From positions 1-43,156 of the forward strand of contig CALGYZ010000062.1 of NCBI GenBank assembly GCA_937934645.1: DNA of 43,156 nucleotides, read 5' to 3'. A program made the position numbers and the translations under genes. Shown here one piece after another: positions 1-6,942 of the stretch. The stretch comes from an uncultured Bacillaceae bacterium (GTDB lineage: Bacteria > Bacillota > Bacilli > Bacillales > Caldibacillaceae). The notes beneath the pieces are model-generated. The model did no database searches, had not been told where the DNA came from, and saw nothing but the letters and a program-made list of their open reading frames with translations. Numbering within the stretch: the first letter of the stretch is position 1; every line of letters starts with the position of its first letter.

Positions 1-1016
1 GCTTCTTCCAAAGTTTGTCCTTTTCTTGCTGCATCCATTGCATCCTGGGCAGTGATCGCCCCGAGCAACGTTTGCTTTTTATCAACAATATATACACTTG
101 AAATCCCAGCATCTTTCATAATTTGTAAAGCCACCCGCGGTCCCCGGTCAATCCGGATATATTCCGGACGCTTCATAATATGGCCGGCTGTTAATACTTT
201 TGAAAAATCGACATCTTCGATAAATCGTTCTACATAATCATTGGCAGGGTTTGTTAAAATTTCTTCCGCCGTTCCGATTTGAACGATGGAACCGTCTTTC
301 ATTAACGCAATCCGGTCACCGATCCGTAAAGCTTCATTTAAGTCATGGGTAATGAAAACAATTGTCTTCTTTAATTTATCCTGCAAATCAATTAATTCAT
401 TTTGCATATCTTTACGGATTAACGGATCCAGCGCACTGAACGCTTCATCCATCAATAATATATCCGGATCATTGGCCAGTGCCCGTGCCAGTCCGACCCG
501 TTGCTGCATCCCCCCGCTCAGTTCTTTTGGATAACTGTTTTCATATCCGGCTAAACCGACTTGCTCAAGGGCTTCTAATGCTTTTTCCCTTCGCTCGGCT
601 TTTCCGGTTCCCTTAACTTCCAGACCGTATTCTACATTTTTTAATACGGTCCGGTGAGGAAAGAGAGCGAATTGCTGGAACACCATACCTAATTTTTTCC
701 GCCGGATTTCCCGTAATTCTGCCGGGCTCAGACGGACAATATTTATTCCGTCAATATACACATCACCGCCGGTAGGTTCAATCAACCGGTTCAGCATCCG
801 GACCAGAGTCGATTTTCCGCTTCCGGAAAGACCCATGATCACAAATATTTCCCCGGGATAAACATCAAAATTTGCATTGTTGACACCCACGGTCATTCCC
901 GTCTCTCTTAAAATACCCTGTTTTGATTTCCCATTCTCCAGCATTTTTAATGCCTGCTGTGGCGATTTACCAAATATTTTTGTTAAATTTCTTACAGATA
1001 TTTTTGGCTGACTCAT
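1..1016 (-). CDS. opuAA: Glycine betaine/proline-type ABC transporter ATP-binding protein, partial
   Basis: ATPase of an osmoprotectant (glycine betaine/proline betaine) importer; it powers uptake at the inner face of the membrane. About 338 residues are visible and the C-terminus runs off the window; family members are about 400-420 residues. Walker A GLSGSGKST is near residues 62-70, the Q-loop FQQFALFP near 113-120, the ABC signature LSGGMQQR near 165-172 and Walker B ILLMDE near 185-190. From about residue 280 a CBS domain begins (VYIVDKKQTLLG, ITAQDAMDAA), which separates this OpuA/ProV/QAT group from ordinary ABC ATPases. The long N-terminal segment before the Walker A is also typical. 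Start ATG at 1016 has AGAGGTGA about 5 bases upstream. The permease and binding protein genes would be expected beyond the left edge. ProV- or OpuA-like is certain; the exact substrate is inferred. Confidence 0.88.
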   Translation of the reverse strand, partial: MSQPKISVRNLTKIFGKSPQQALKMLENGKSKQGILRETGMTVGVNNANFDVYPGEIFVIMGLSGSGKSTLVRMLNRLIEPTGGDVYIDGINIVRLSPAELREIRRKKLGMVFQQFALFPHRTVLKNVEYGLEVKGTGKAERREKALEALEQVGLAGYENSYPKELSGGMQQRVGLARALANDPDILLMDEAFSALDPLIRKDMQNELIDLQDKLKKTIVFITHDLNEALRIGDRIALMKDGSIVQIGTAEEILTNPANDYVERFIEDVDFSKVLTAGHIMKRPEYIRIDRGPRVALQIMKDAGISSVYIVDKKQTLLGAITAQDAMDAARKGQTLEE

Positions 1017-1180
1017 TATTTCACCTCTAAATTTATAAAAAAGCATTAATCGTGAACAGTATTATTTTTCACGGCTGTCTATAAAGTATTCAACAATTCA
1101 ACCATGACAATCAGCGGTAGAACGGCATAGTAACAACTCTTATTCACTATTGAAGTTGGATGTTGAAAAACAACGATTTT

Positions 1181-1209
1181 ATTGTAACAAACGTGCCAGT
1201 ACTTGTCTA
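1181..1209 (-). promoter_or_regulatory. Candidate promoter for the opuA operon
   Basis: On the minus strand TAGACA (1204-1209) and TACAAT (1181-1186) are separated by exactly 17 bases, giving a sigma-A type promoter with an untranslated leader of about 160 bases before the ATP-binding protein. No known riboswitch fold was recognised in that leader. Assignment rests on the hexamers and spacing only. Confidence 0.45.
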
Positions 1210-1220
1210 GAGATTCGATT

Positions 1221-1276
1221 GCTAAAAATAAAAAAATTCCTGTTAATAACCGGTGAATCCGGTTTAACAGGAATGT
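1221..1276 (-). terminator. Intrinsic terminator of the MFS transporter gene
   Basis: Inverted repeat ATTCCTGTTA...AACCGG / CCGGTT...AACAGGAAT directly after the MFS stop codon, with a run of T (A on the given strand at 1221-1236) on the minus-strand side. It separates the MFS transcript from opuA. Confidence 0.7.
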
Positions 1277-1286
1277 CAGCGAAGAT

Positions 1287-2801
1287 TTAATGTTCAGAGG
1301 CAGCCTTTGCCGTATGCTGTTTTGAGTTTTCATTTTTTCCGTTTAAATCTTTTAACGGCTTCGCTCTTTTCATAAAGAAAGCCAGGAAAAGGGCGGCTAT
1401 GATGAAAAAGGTGGAAATATAAAAGGTATAATTGATTCCTTCAAGCAATGCTTCCAATTGGATATGGACCTTTTGGTCATCGGTAATGATCCCGTTTGCT
1501 TTATCATATGCCCGGTTTAACAATATTTTTTCGTAAGATTCCTGTCGGTTTGACATAATCGTAATTAATAAAGCCGTTCCAACAGCACCGGATACCTGGT
1601 TTAACGTATTATTCATCGCGGTTCCGTGTGGATAAAGATAAGACGGCAATTGGTTTAATCCGTTTGTCGTCGTCGGCATCATCACCATGGACATGCCGAA
1701 CATCCTTGCCATATGAAGCAGAGCAATTTCAGTAAACGTGGTCTCAAAACTTAACTGGCTGAAAAGAAAAGTAGTTACGGCTAATATTGATAAACCGCTG
1801 ACAGCCAATATACGCCCCCCGTACTTATCGAATAATTTTCCGGTAATGGGGGACATGATTCCGTTTAATATCGCTCCGGGCAGCATGACAAGTCCCGATT
1901 CCATCGGGGAGAGTCCGACAACGGATTGGGAATAAACCGGAACGAGCATAAATCCGGAAAATAACGCCATGTTTACAATGATTGTTATAACGGAAGCCAG
2001 GGAAAACATTGGATATTGAAATACACGAAAGTTTAACATTGGCTGCTCAAGCTTGTATTGCCGGAAAATAAAAATGATTAAAGTAATAAACCCGACTATG
2101 AGGCTCACGGTCACTTCCATGCTTGTCCATCCGGCATTGCCCGCCATGCTGAAGCCGTACAAAAGCCCGCCGAACCCCAATGATGACAATATGAAAGATA
2201 AAGTATCAAAGCGGATATCCGTTTTTCCTTTATTGTCCTTTAACAAGAAAAACCCGAGTATAAAAACTGTTGCCGCAATCGGGGCAATTAAGTAGAAAAG
2301 GGCACGCCAGTTGAATTGCTGCACAATCCATCCGGAAAGTGTGGGACCGATGGCCGGGGCAAACAATAAAATCAGACCGAGCGTTCCCATTGCCGTTCCC
2401 CTCTTGGACACAGGGAAACTGACCAGCATTACGTTCATTAACAGGGGCATAAGTATCGAAGAGCCAGATGCCTGAATCATGCGGCCTATCAATAATATGG
2501 GAAATTCGGGAGCGATAGCGGCCAATACCGTACCAATGGTAAACAAACCAACTGCCGACAAAAACAGCCGGCGGACGGAAAATCTTTGGATTAAAAATGC
2601 CGTTGCCGGGATCATGATTCCGTTAATCAGCATGAAACCGGTCGTCAGCCATTGAACGGTTGCCATATTTACATGTAAATCTTTCATGATTGAATTTAGT
2701 GCTACATTTAAAAAAGTATTGTTTAAAAACGAAATAAAAGCACCGATCATCAATATTGCAATAATGCCGTACGGAGGTTTCTGTGTTGAAGTGCCGGCCA
2801 T
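1287..2801 (-). CDS. MFS multidrug efflux transporter, DHA2 (EmrB/QacA, LmrB-like) family, 14 TM
   Basis: Proton-coupled drug exporter of the 14-helix DHA2 group, 504 residues, in the cytoplasmic membrane. Hydrophobic helices run along the whole length. Visible motifs are the NVALNSIMKDL segment of TM1, QWLTTGFMLINGIMIPATAFL of TM2, the loop 2-3 motif with RFSVRR, GRMIQASGSS before TM4 and the motif C region GPTLSGWIVQ in TM5. The C-terminal 30 residues are charged and cytoplasmic. The ATG at 2801 is preferred because AAAGGAGGA lies at the right distance; an upstream start at 2828 would place the ribosome site inside the gene. It is divergent from a TetR gene and a palindrome lies on its promoter, so repression by that regulator is likely, as in the LmrA/LmrB and YcnC/YcnB arrangements of Bacillus. 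The drug spectrum cannot be read from sequence. Confidence 0.9.
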   Translation of the reverse strand: MAGTSTQKPPYGIIAILMIGAFISFLNNTFLNVALNSIMKDLHVNMATVQWLTTGFMLINGIMIPATAFLIQRFSVRRLFLSAVGLFTIGTVLAAIAPEFPILLIGRMIQASGSSILMPLLMNVMLVSFPVSKRGTAMGTLGLILLFAPAIGPTLSGWIVQQFNWRALFYLIAPIAATVFILGFFLLKDNKGKTDIRFDTLSFILSSLGFGGLLYGFSMAGNAGWTSMEVTVSLIVGFITLIIFIFRQYKLEQPMLNFRVFQYPMFSLASVITIIVNMALFSGFMLVPVYSQSVVGLSPMESGLVMLPGAILNGIMSPITGKLFDKYGGRILAVSGLSILAVTTFLFSQLSFETTFTEIALLHMARMFGMSMVMMPTTTNGLNQLPSYLYPHGTAMNNTLNQVSGAVGTALLITIMSNRQESYEKILLNRAYDKANGIITDDQKVHIQLEALLEGINYTFYISTFFIIAALFLAFFMKRAKPLKDLNGKNENSKQHTAKAASEH

Positions 2802-2858
2802 AAAATCTTCCTCCTTTGTCTGTCTCAACTGTACCGCCGGTTCAATAATTTATACCTG

Positions 2859-2878
2859 TATTTCACATAAGTGATATA
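2859..2878. promoter_or_regulatory. Candidate TetR operator palindrome in the MFS promoter
   Basis: TATTTCAC-ATAA-GTGATATA is a 20-base dyad with 7 of 8 paired positions. It directly follows the minus-strand -10 box TATAAT (2878-2883), so a bound repressor would block transcription of the efflux gene. TetR-family operators are commonly dyads of this size; the assignment to the neighbouring regulator is inferred. Confidence 0.55.
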
Positions 2879-2924
2879 TTATACGATACAACTTCTTTTT
2901 GCAATAAAAAAGCCGGAGTGCCAT

Positions 2925-2953
2925 TTGTAACAATTAACAAATTTTTATATAAT
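2925..2953 (+). promoter_or_regulatory. Promoter of the TetR regulator gene
   Basis: TTGTAA (2925-2930), a 17-base spacer and a perfect TATAAT (2948-2953), followed by a short leader of about 40 bases to the ATG at 2998. Good match to a sigma-A promoter. Confidence 0.65.
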
Positions 2954-2997
2954 TTTTTATATTGAACGGTTTTAACAATAAAATCAGGGAGATAAAA

Positions 2998-3906
2998 ATG
3001 CACGAGCGGAAAAAGCAAGTTTTAAGAGCGGCACATCAACTTTTCATTGACAAGGGGTTTCATCAAACATCAATCAACGACATCATCGAATACAGCGATA
3101 TTTCCAAAGGTACTTTTTACAACTATTTTTCATCGAAAAATGAATTATTGATGGAACTGTTTAAAACCAATTTTAAGCAAATGGAGAAAAAAAGGGACGA
3201 GCTATTAATCGGCCAGGACCGGTCCGATATTGAAGTATTTATTAAACAAATTGAACTCCTAATATTAACAAACCGGAAAAACAACCTTATTTCCTTGCTT
3301 GAAGAAATTGTCATATCTGATGACGAAGAATTGAAATTGTTTTTTAAAAAAGGACAGTTAAAAATGTTGAAATGGCTGTACAGCCGTTTCATTGATCTTT
3401 TTGGCAAAAAATATAAACCGTATTTGCTGGATTACGCAATTATGTTCACCGGTATTTTAAATCATTTTCTGAACTATTATACGATGATTGCCGGAACGGA
3501 AAAACAATTGCATGTACGAGATGTTGTCCGTTACAGTGTAAACCGGATCACGGATCTCGTGGAAAAAGTGGATGAAAAAAAGGAACAATTATTCCGGCCG
3601 GATCTGCTGGAAAAATGGCTTCCCGAAGCGAAAGTTGATAAAATAGACTGTCAAAAGCGGCTGCACCGGACAATTTTAACGTTGAAAAAATCGGTTAGAA
3701 ATAGAAAAGAGGAAGAGAAATACATAGAACTGCTGGATTTTATCTACGATGAGCTTTTGGGAGAAAAGGAGGACGCCCCCCGCTCCTATCTGATCCAAAT
3801 GGCTTTACAAACACTGAAAGCCAACTCTTCGTATTTTGATGAAAAAACACTGAATGAGTTGGAGCAAATCGTAACTGGTTACTTACAAACAAAAGAAAAA
3901 GATTGA
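2998..3906 (+). CDS. TetR/AcrR family transcriptional regulator
   Basis: Repressor-type DNA-binding protein, 302 residues, longer than the usual 190-220 of the family. Residues about 5-55 form the TetR helix-turn-helix with the hallmark SKGTFYNYFSSKNELL. The remainder is a helical ligand-binding and dimerisation region, rich in Lys/Glu, ending in a TLNELEQI helix. ATG at 2998 is chosen because AGGGAG lies 6 bases upstream; an in-frame TTG at 2962 lacks a site and overlaps the promoter. Length and divergent DHA2 partner recall the YcnC/YcnB pair of B. subtilis (from memory). Probably controls the adjacent efflux gene in response to a toxic hydrophobic ligand. Confidence 0.88.
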   Translation: MHERKKQVLRAAHQLFIDKGFHQTSINDIIEYSDISKGTFYNYFSSKNELLMELFKTNFKQMEKKRDELLIGQDRSDIEVFIKQIELLILTNRKNNLISLLEEIVISDDEELKLFFKKGQLKMLKWLYSRFIDLFGKKYKPYLLDYAIMFTGILNHFLNYYTMIAGTEKQLHVRDVVRYSVNRITDLVEKVDEKKEQLFRPDLLEKWLPEAKVDKIDCQKRLHRTILTLKKSVRNRKEEEKYIELLDFIYDELLGEKEDAPRSYLIQMALQTLKANSSYFDEKTLNELEQIVTGYLQTKEKD

Positions 3907-3958
3907 AGCGGTCTGCAATCACGGCAGGAAAGCTGCTGCAGACCGCTTTTGCTTTTTC
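3906..3958 (+). terminator. Intrinsic terminator of the TetR gene
   Basis: A 12-base perfect stem (3906-3917 with 3937-3948, AAGCGGTCTGCA) followed by TTTTGCTTTTT. The stop codon lies just before or inside its left arm. Confidence 0.85.
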
Positions 3959-4046
3959 CCGCATTAAAATAAGAAATGAACGGAAGCCGGTTCCACTGTC
4001 AGATCCGGTCGTTTTGCCGGTGCCATGTTCCGGACAAAGATGGATG

Positions 4047-4286
4047 TCAATCTTTCTTTTTACGTACCCGTTTGTAATTTTTATGGTTCACAACAGTTTT
4101 AATGGGTTCACTCGTTTTCGGATTAATGCCAGTCTGAATAATGACGGAGTTTTCCCTTACAATTAATACTTCTCCCTTTTTTCCTTTAAATGGACCCCGT
4201 TTTACTTCAATGATGTCCCCTACTTTTGCCTTCGTTATCCGCTTCTTTTTTGTCTCTTCTTTTTTTACATCGGCATCTTTTTCCAT
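4047..4286 (-). CDS. DUF2187/KOW-like small basic protein
   Basis: 79-residue protein of the DUF2187 family (YkvS-like in Bacillus), function unknown. The core VGDIIEVKRGPFKGKKGEV resembles a KOW motif as found in ribosomal and NusG-type RNA-binding proteins, followed by the family block SVIIQTGI and KTVVNHKNYKRV. An N-terminal extension of about 20 residues (EKDADVKKEETKKKRIT) and the RKKKD tail are strongly charged, consistent with nucleic-acid or ribosome contact, but this is inference. ATG at 4286 is preferred over a GTG at 4295 because AGAGGTG overlaps the GTG and sits 6 bases before the ATG. No operon partner is evident. Confidence 0.75.
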   Translation of the reverse strand: MEKDADVKKEETKKKRITKAKVGDIIEVKRGPFKGKKGEVLIVRENSVIIQTGINPKTSEPIKTVVNHKNYKRVRKKKD

Positions 4287-4374
4287 GGACCACACCTCTT
4301 ATGAAAAGATAGTCATTGGAAATAGCGTTACCGGTAGCCGGCAGTCACTTGTAATATTTTCTGCAAATATTCCC

Positions 4375-4402
4375 GGAAAAACGCGGAAATTTTTTCCGGT
4401 GT
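4375..4402 (-). terminator. Possible terminator after the CDF transporter gene
   Basis: CCGGAAAAA / TTTTTCCGG hairpin located just beyond the CDF stop codon on the minus strand. The A/T part is within the stem and no separate T run follows, so termination strength is doubtful. Confidence 0.4.
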
Positions 4403-4414
4403 AAAAAGCCCGGG

Positions 4415-5359
4415 TTACATTTTATTTTTCCTCCGGCTGATTTCTTTGGAAGGATCAACATGAATAACGATGTCGATCCCCAGTTGTTTTTTAATCCTCT
4501 GTTCCGTTTCATGGACGATGCGATGGGCGTCCTCCACGGTCATATCAGCAGGAACATCCACATGCATGGATGCGATCAGGCGGCCCGGACCGTAATCATG
4601 GATTTTCACATCATGTACATTGTAAAGCAGTCCATTCTCAGAGACAATGGATTCAATATCTTCCAGCAATTTCGGATCCGGGGACGGACCGAGCAGGAAA
4701 TGAACCGAATCTCTTGCAGTTGTAAAGCCGTTATAAATAATTAATAAGGAAATGAGTAAACCGAGAATTCCGTCCACCGGAAAATCCACATATGTCCCGA
4801 ATATCATGCCTGCCGCAATTCCTGTTGTTGCGATGGCATCATTTAAACTGTCCTTTGCCGTTGCCATGTTCATCGAAGAGTTAATAAACCGTCCGATATA
4901 TTTGCTGTATGAGTACATCCATATTTTAATTAAAATTGAAATTCCCAAAATGATCAGGGCGAGCAAATCTAATTCGATCTGTTCGGGATGCAAAACTTTT
5001 TTGAACGAATTCCGGACCAATTCAATCCCGACACCGAAAATAATAAAAGAAACAATCAGCGAAGCGATATATTCAATACGTCCGTGACCGTACGGATGCT
5101 CCTCATCAGGAGGTTTGTTGCTCAAATTTGCACCAATAATCGTAATCACGGATGAACCGGAATCCGTCAAATTATTGAATGCATCCGATATAACCGCGAT
5201 ACTGTTCATAACAATTCCGGCTGCAAGCTTTATAACAAACAAAATAATATTACAAATGATCCCGATTACACCTGATAAAATTCCATAAGCCTTCCGCACA
5301 TCCCCATTGTTGACTTCATGATAATTTTTTATCACTCTTTTGATGATGAATTTGATCAT
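4415..5359 (-). CDS. Cation diffusion facilitator transporter, manganese-type
   Basis: Membrane metal/proton antiporter of the CDF family, 314 residues, with about six helices between residues 25 and 220 and a cytoplasmic ferredoxin-like domain from about 225 (HDVKIHDYGPGRLIASMHVDV). The transport-site ligands read N62 and D66 in helix 2 (AFNNLTDSG) and D170 and D174 in helix 5 (AKDSLNDA). N-D-D-D is the pattern reported for Mn2+-exporting CDFs, whereas Zn2+ members carry His at one or two of these positions. It is therefore a probable Mn2+ exporter of the MneP/MneS kind; iron is an alternative. Helix boundaries are by eye. ATG at 5359 has AGGGG upstream. It stands alone, with no adjacent metal regulator, so a MntR site would have to be sought by motif search. 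Confidence 0.85.
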   Translation of the reverse strand: MIKFIIKRVIKNYHEVNNGDVRKAYGILSGVIGIICNIILFVIKLAAGIVMNSIAVISDAFNNLTDSGSSVITIIGANLSNKPPDEEHPYGHGRIEYIASLIVSFIIFGVGIELVRNSFKKVLHPEQIELDLLALIILGISILIKIWMYSYSKYIGRFINSSMNMATAKDSLNDAIATTGIAAGMIFGTYVDFPVDGILGLLISLLIIYNGFTTARDSVHFLLGPSPDPKLLEDIESIVSENGLLYNVHDVKIHDYGPGRLIASMHVDVPADMTVEDAHRIVHETEQRIKKQLGIDIVIHVDPSKEISRRKNKM

Positions 5360-5459
5360 CGAAAAACCCCTAACAAAAATTTCTTCCCTACCCTTATGTT
5401 ATAAAAAGAAGACTGATATACAAAATAATAAACTCCTTATATATTACTGGAAACTTAAA

Positions 5460-6341
5460 TTAACTTTTTCCCGTACCGGGTATTTTCTTTTTCCGTTCAC
5501 TTAAATATGTTGAACCCAGAATAAATATTCCTCCGAAGATTTGCATGAGCGTCATTCCCTCACCGAGAAAAACGGCTGCCATAATGACAGCAGAAATCGG
5601 GTCTATATAACTAAACACAGCAATCGTGTGGCCTTCCAGTTCTTTAATGGCAGAAAAATACAACACATAAGCGAGGCCCGTATGAATGATCCCGACAATT
5701 AAAATAAGAAGACCCGTTGTAAAGCCGATGTTTCCCATATTTACCGGTTCTTTTAATAAAACATAAGGGAGCAGCACAAGCGTTGCAGTTGCCAATTGGC
5801 CTACGGTCGTATCATAATCGGATAAGTTTTTAATAAATTTGTTCATTATTATGACACTGGCATATAATGCGGCAGCGAGAAGTCCGTAAAAGATCCCTGT
5901 TACATGATCATACGTTCCCGCTGCTTCAGGGTTTTCTCCGATAATGAGAACCAATCCGGTCATAGCCCCGATAATACTTGCTACTTTTTTCCAGGTAAGT
6001 TTTTCTTTTAAAACAAAGGGCGCAAGCATGATCACAAAGATCGGTGCAAAATAATAACTCAATGTCGCATTCGAAATGGTCGTATAACGATATGCTTCAA
6101 ACAAGAAGATCCAGTTCAGCCCGATCGCAATTCCTGACAAAATCAAAAGCAGCAAATTTCTTTTTGTGGTACGGAAATCAAAACGCTTCCTTATTAATAA
6201 TCCTGCAGCAATTAAAAAAACCGTTCCGATTAAACTGCGGAATAAAGCAATTTGACTGGAGCCCAAATTAATGTTTTTTACAAATATTCCAATGCTGCCG
6301 AATATAAGCATTGCGGTGATCATTTTTAATTTTGCCTTCAT
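5460..6341 (-). CDS. EamA/DMT superfamily transporter
   Basis: 293-residue polytopic protein with ten predicted helices arranged as two EamA repeats (roughly residues 5-135 and 150-285), belonging to the drug/metabolite transporter superfamily. The repeat ends are marked by the paired APFVLKEKLTWKKVASIIGA and AAVFLGEGMTLMQIFGG segments. Members export amino acids or other metabolites; the substrate here cannot be told. Two adjacent ATG codons exist; the one at 6341 is preferred because GGAGG lies 6 bases away, against 3 for the ATG at 6344. A single-gene unit flanked by the OsmC terminators upstream. Confidence 0.85.
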   Translation of the reverse strand: MKAKLKMITAMLIFGSIGIFVKNINLGSSQIALFRSLIGTVFLIAAGLLIRKRFDFRTTKRNLLLLILSGIAIGLNWIFLFEAYRYTTISNATLSYYFAPIFVIMLAPFVLKEKLTWKKVASIIGAMTGLVLIIGENPEAAGTYDHVTGIFYGLLAAALYASVIIMNKFIKNLSDYDTTVGQLATATLVLLPYVLLKEPVNMGNIGFTTGLLILIVGIIHTGLAYVLYFSAIKELEGHTIAVFSYIDPISAVIMAAVFLGEGMTLMQIFGGIFILGSTYLSERKKKIPGTGKS

Positions 6342-6439
6342 CATTTTCCTCCGGTTGTTCCGGAATATCAATTTTCAATTAATTCCGGTTTTTATATATA
6401 ATCATACAACAAAAAAGAAAAGACAGATATAAAACGAAC

Positions 6440-6500
6440 AAAAGCCCGGAAATTTTTCCGGACGGATGAAAGAGGAGACTGATTGCCAGTCTCCTCTTCA
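6440..6500 (-). terminator. Tandem hairpins terminating the GGDEF-EAL/OsmC transcript
   Basis: First hairpin AGAGGAGACTG-CAGTCTCCTCT (about 6471-6498) directly after the OsmC stop, then a second CCGGAAA-TTTCCGG hairpin followed by GCTTTTG on the minus strand. Together they form a credible terminator. Confidence 0.7.
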
Positions 6501-6505
6501 GCTTA

Positions 6506-6931
6506 TTACAATACCGTTTCGCCCTTTACTCCGTTTATGGAATAACTTGCGGTAATTTCAGCATTTAAAGAATGGGTAACAGAACAGTATTTGTCCTTCG
6601 ACAGTTTAATTGCCCGGGCGACTTTATGTTCCGGTAAATCCCCCTCGAGAACATAATGAATATGAATATGCGTAAATTTTTTTGGATGATCTCCTGCACG
6701 TTTTCCTTCAACTTCCATATGAAAATGTTCCGGTTTCAGCCGCATTTTATGCAAAATGGAAATAATATCAATCCCCGTACAACCCGCTACCGCATTCAAA
6801 AGCAATTCCATCGGCCGGGCACCGGTATTTTCTCCTCCCAGATCGGGGCTTGCATCCATTTTAATTGTATGACCTGAAGGAACTTCACCGGAAAATCCCA
6901 TTTTTCCCGTCCAAGTAACAGTCGCTTTCAT
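6506..6931 (-). CDS. OsmC family protein
   Basis: 141-residue OsmC/Ohr superfamily protein. The two redox cysteines are present: C51 in VAGCTGID and C116 in DKYCSVTH, spaced as in thiol-dependent peroxidases that reduce organic hydroperoxides. It resembles the YhfA-type subgroup rather than classical Ohr, so peroxidase activity is likely but the physiological substrate is unknown. ATG at 6931 is preferred over an upstream GTG at 6940 because AGAGGTGG lies about 5 bases before it. The gene begins 11 bases after the GGDEF-EAL gene, so both are probably co-transcribed and end at the tandem hairpins downstream. Confidence 0.85.
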   Translation of the reverse strand: MKATVTWTGKMGFSGEVPSGHTIKMDASPDLGGENTGARPMELLLNAVAGCTGIDIISILHKMRLKPEHFHMEVEGKRAGDHPKKFTHIHIHYVLEGDLPEHKVARAIKLSKDKYCSVTHSLNAEITASYSINGVKGETVL

Positions 6932-6942
6932 TTTGTCCACCT

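Noticed and set aside
1079..1333. 84-codon minus-strand frame overlapping the MFS gene end
   Set aside because: Spans the MFS terminator and the opuA promoter; low-quality composition and no ribosome site.
4375..4402. Repeated CCGGAAA-type hairpins (also at 6440-6460 and 19622-19642) as a dispersed repeat family
   Set aside because: They share only the short CCGGAA/TTCCGG core, which is common throughout the window; flanks are unrelated, so they are better read as separate hairpins.
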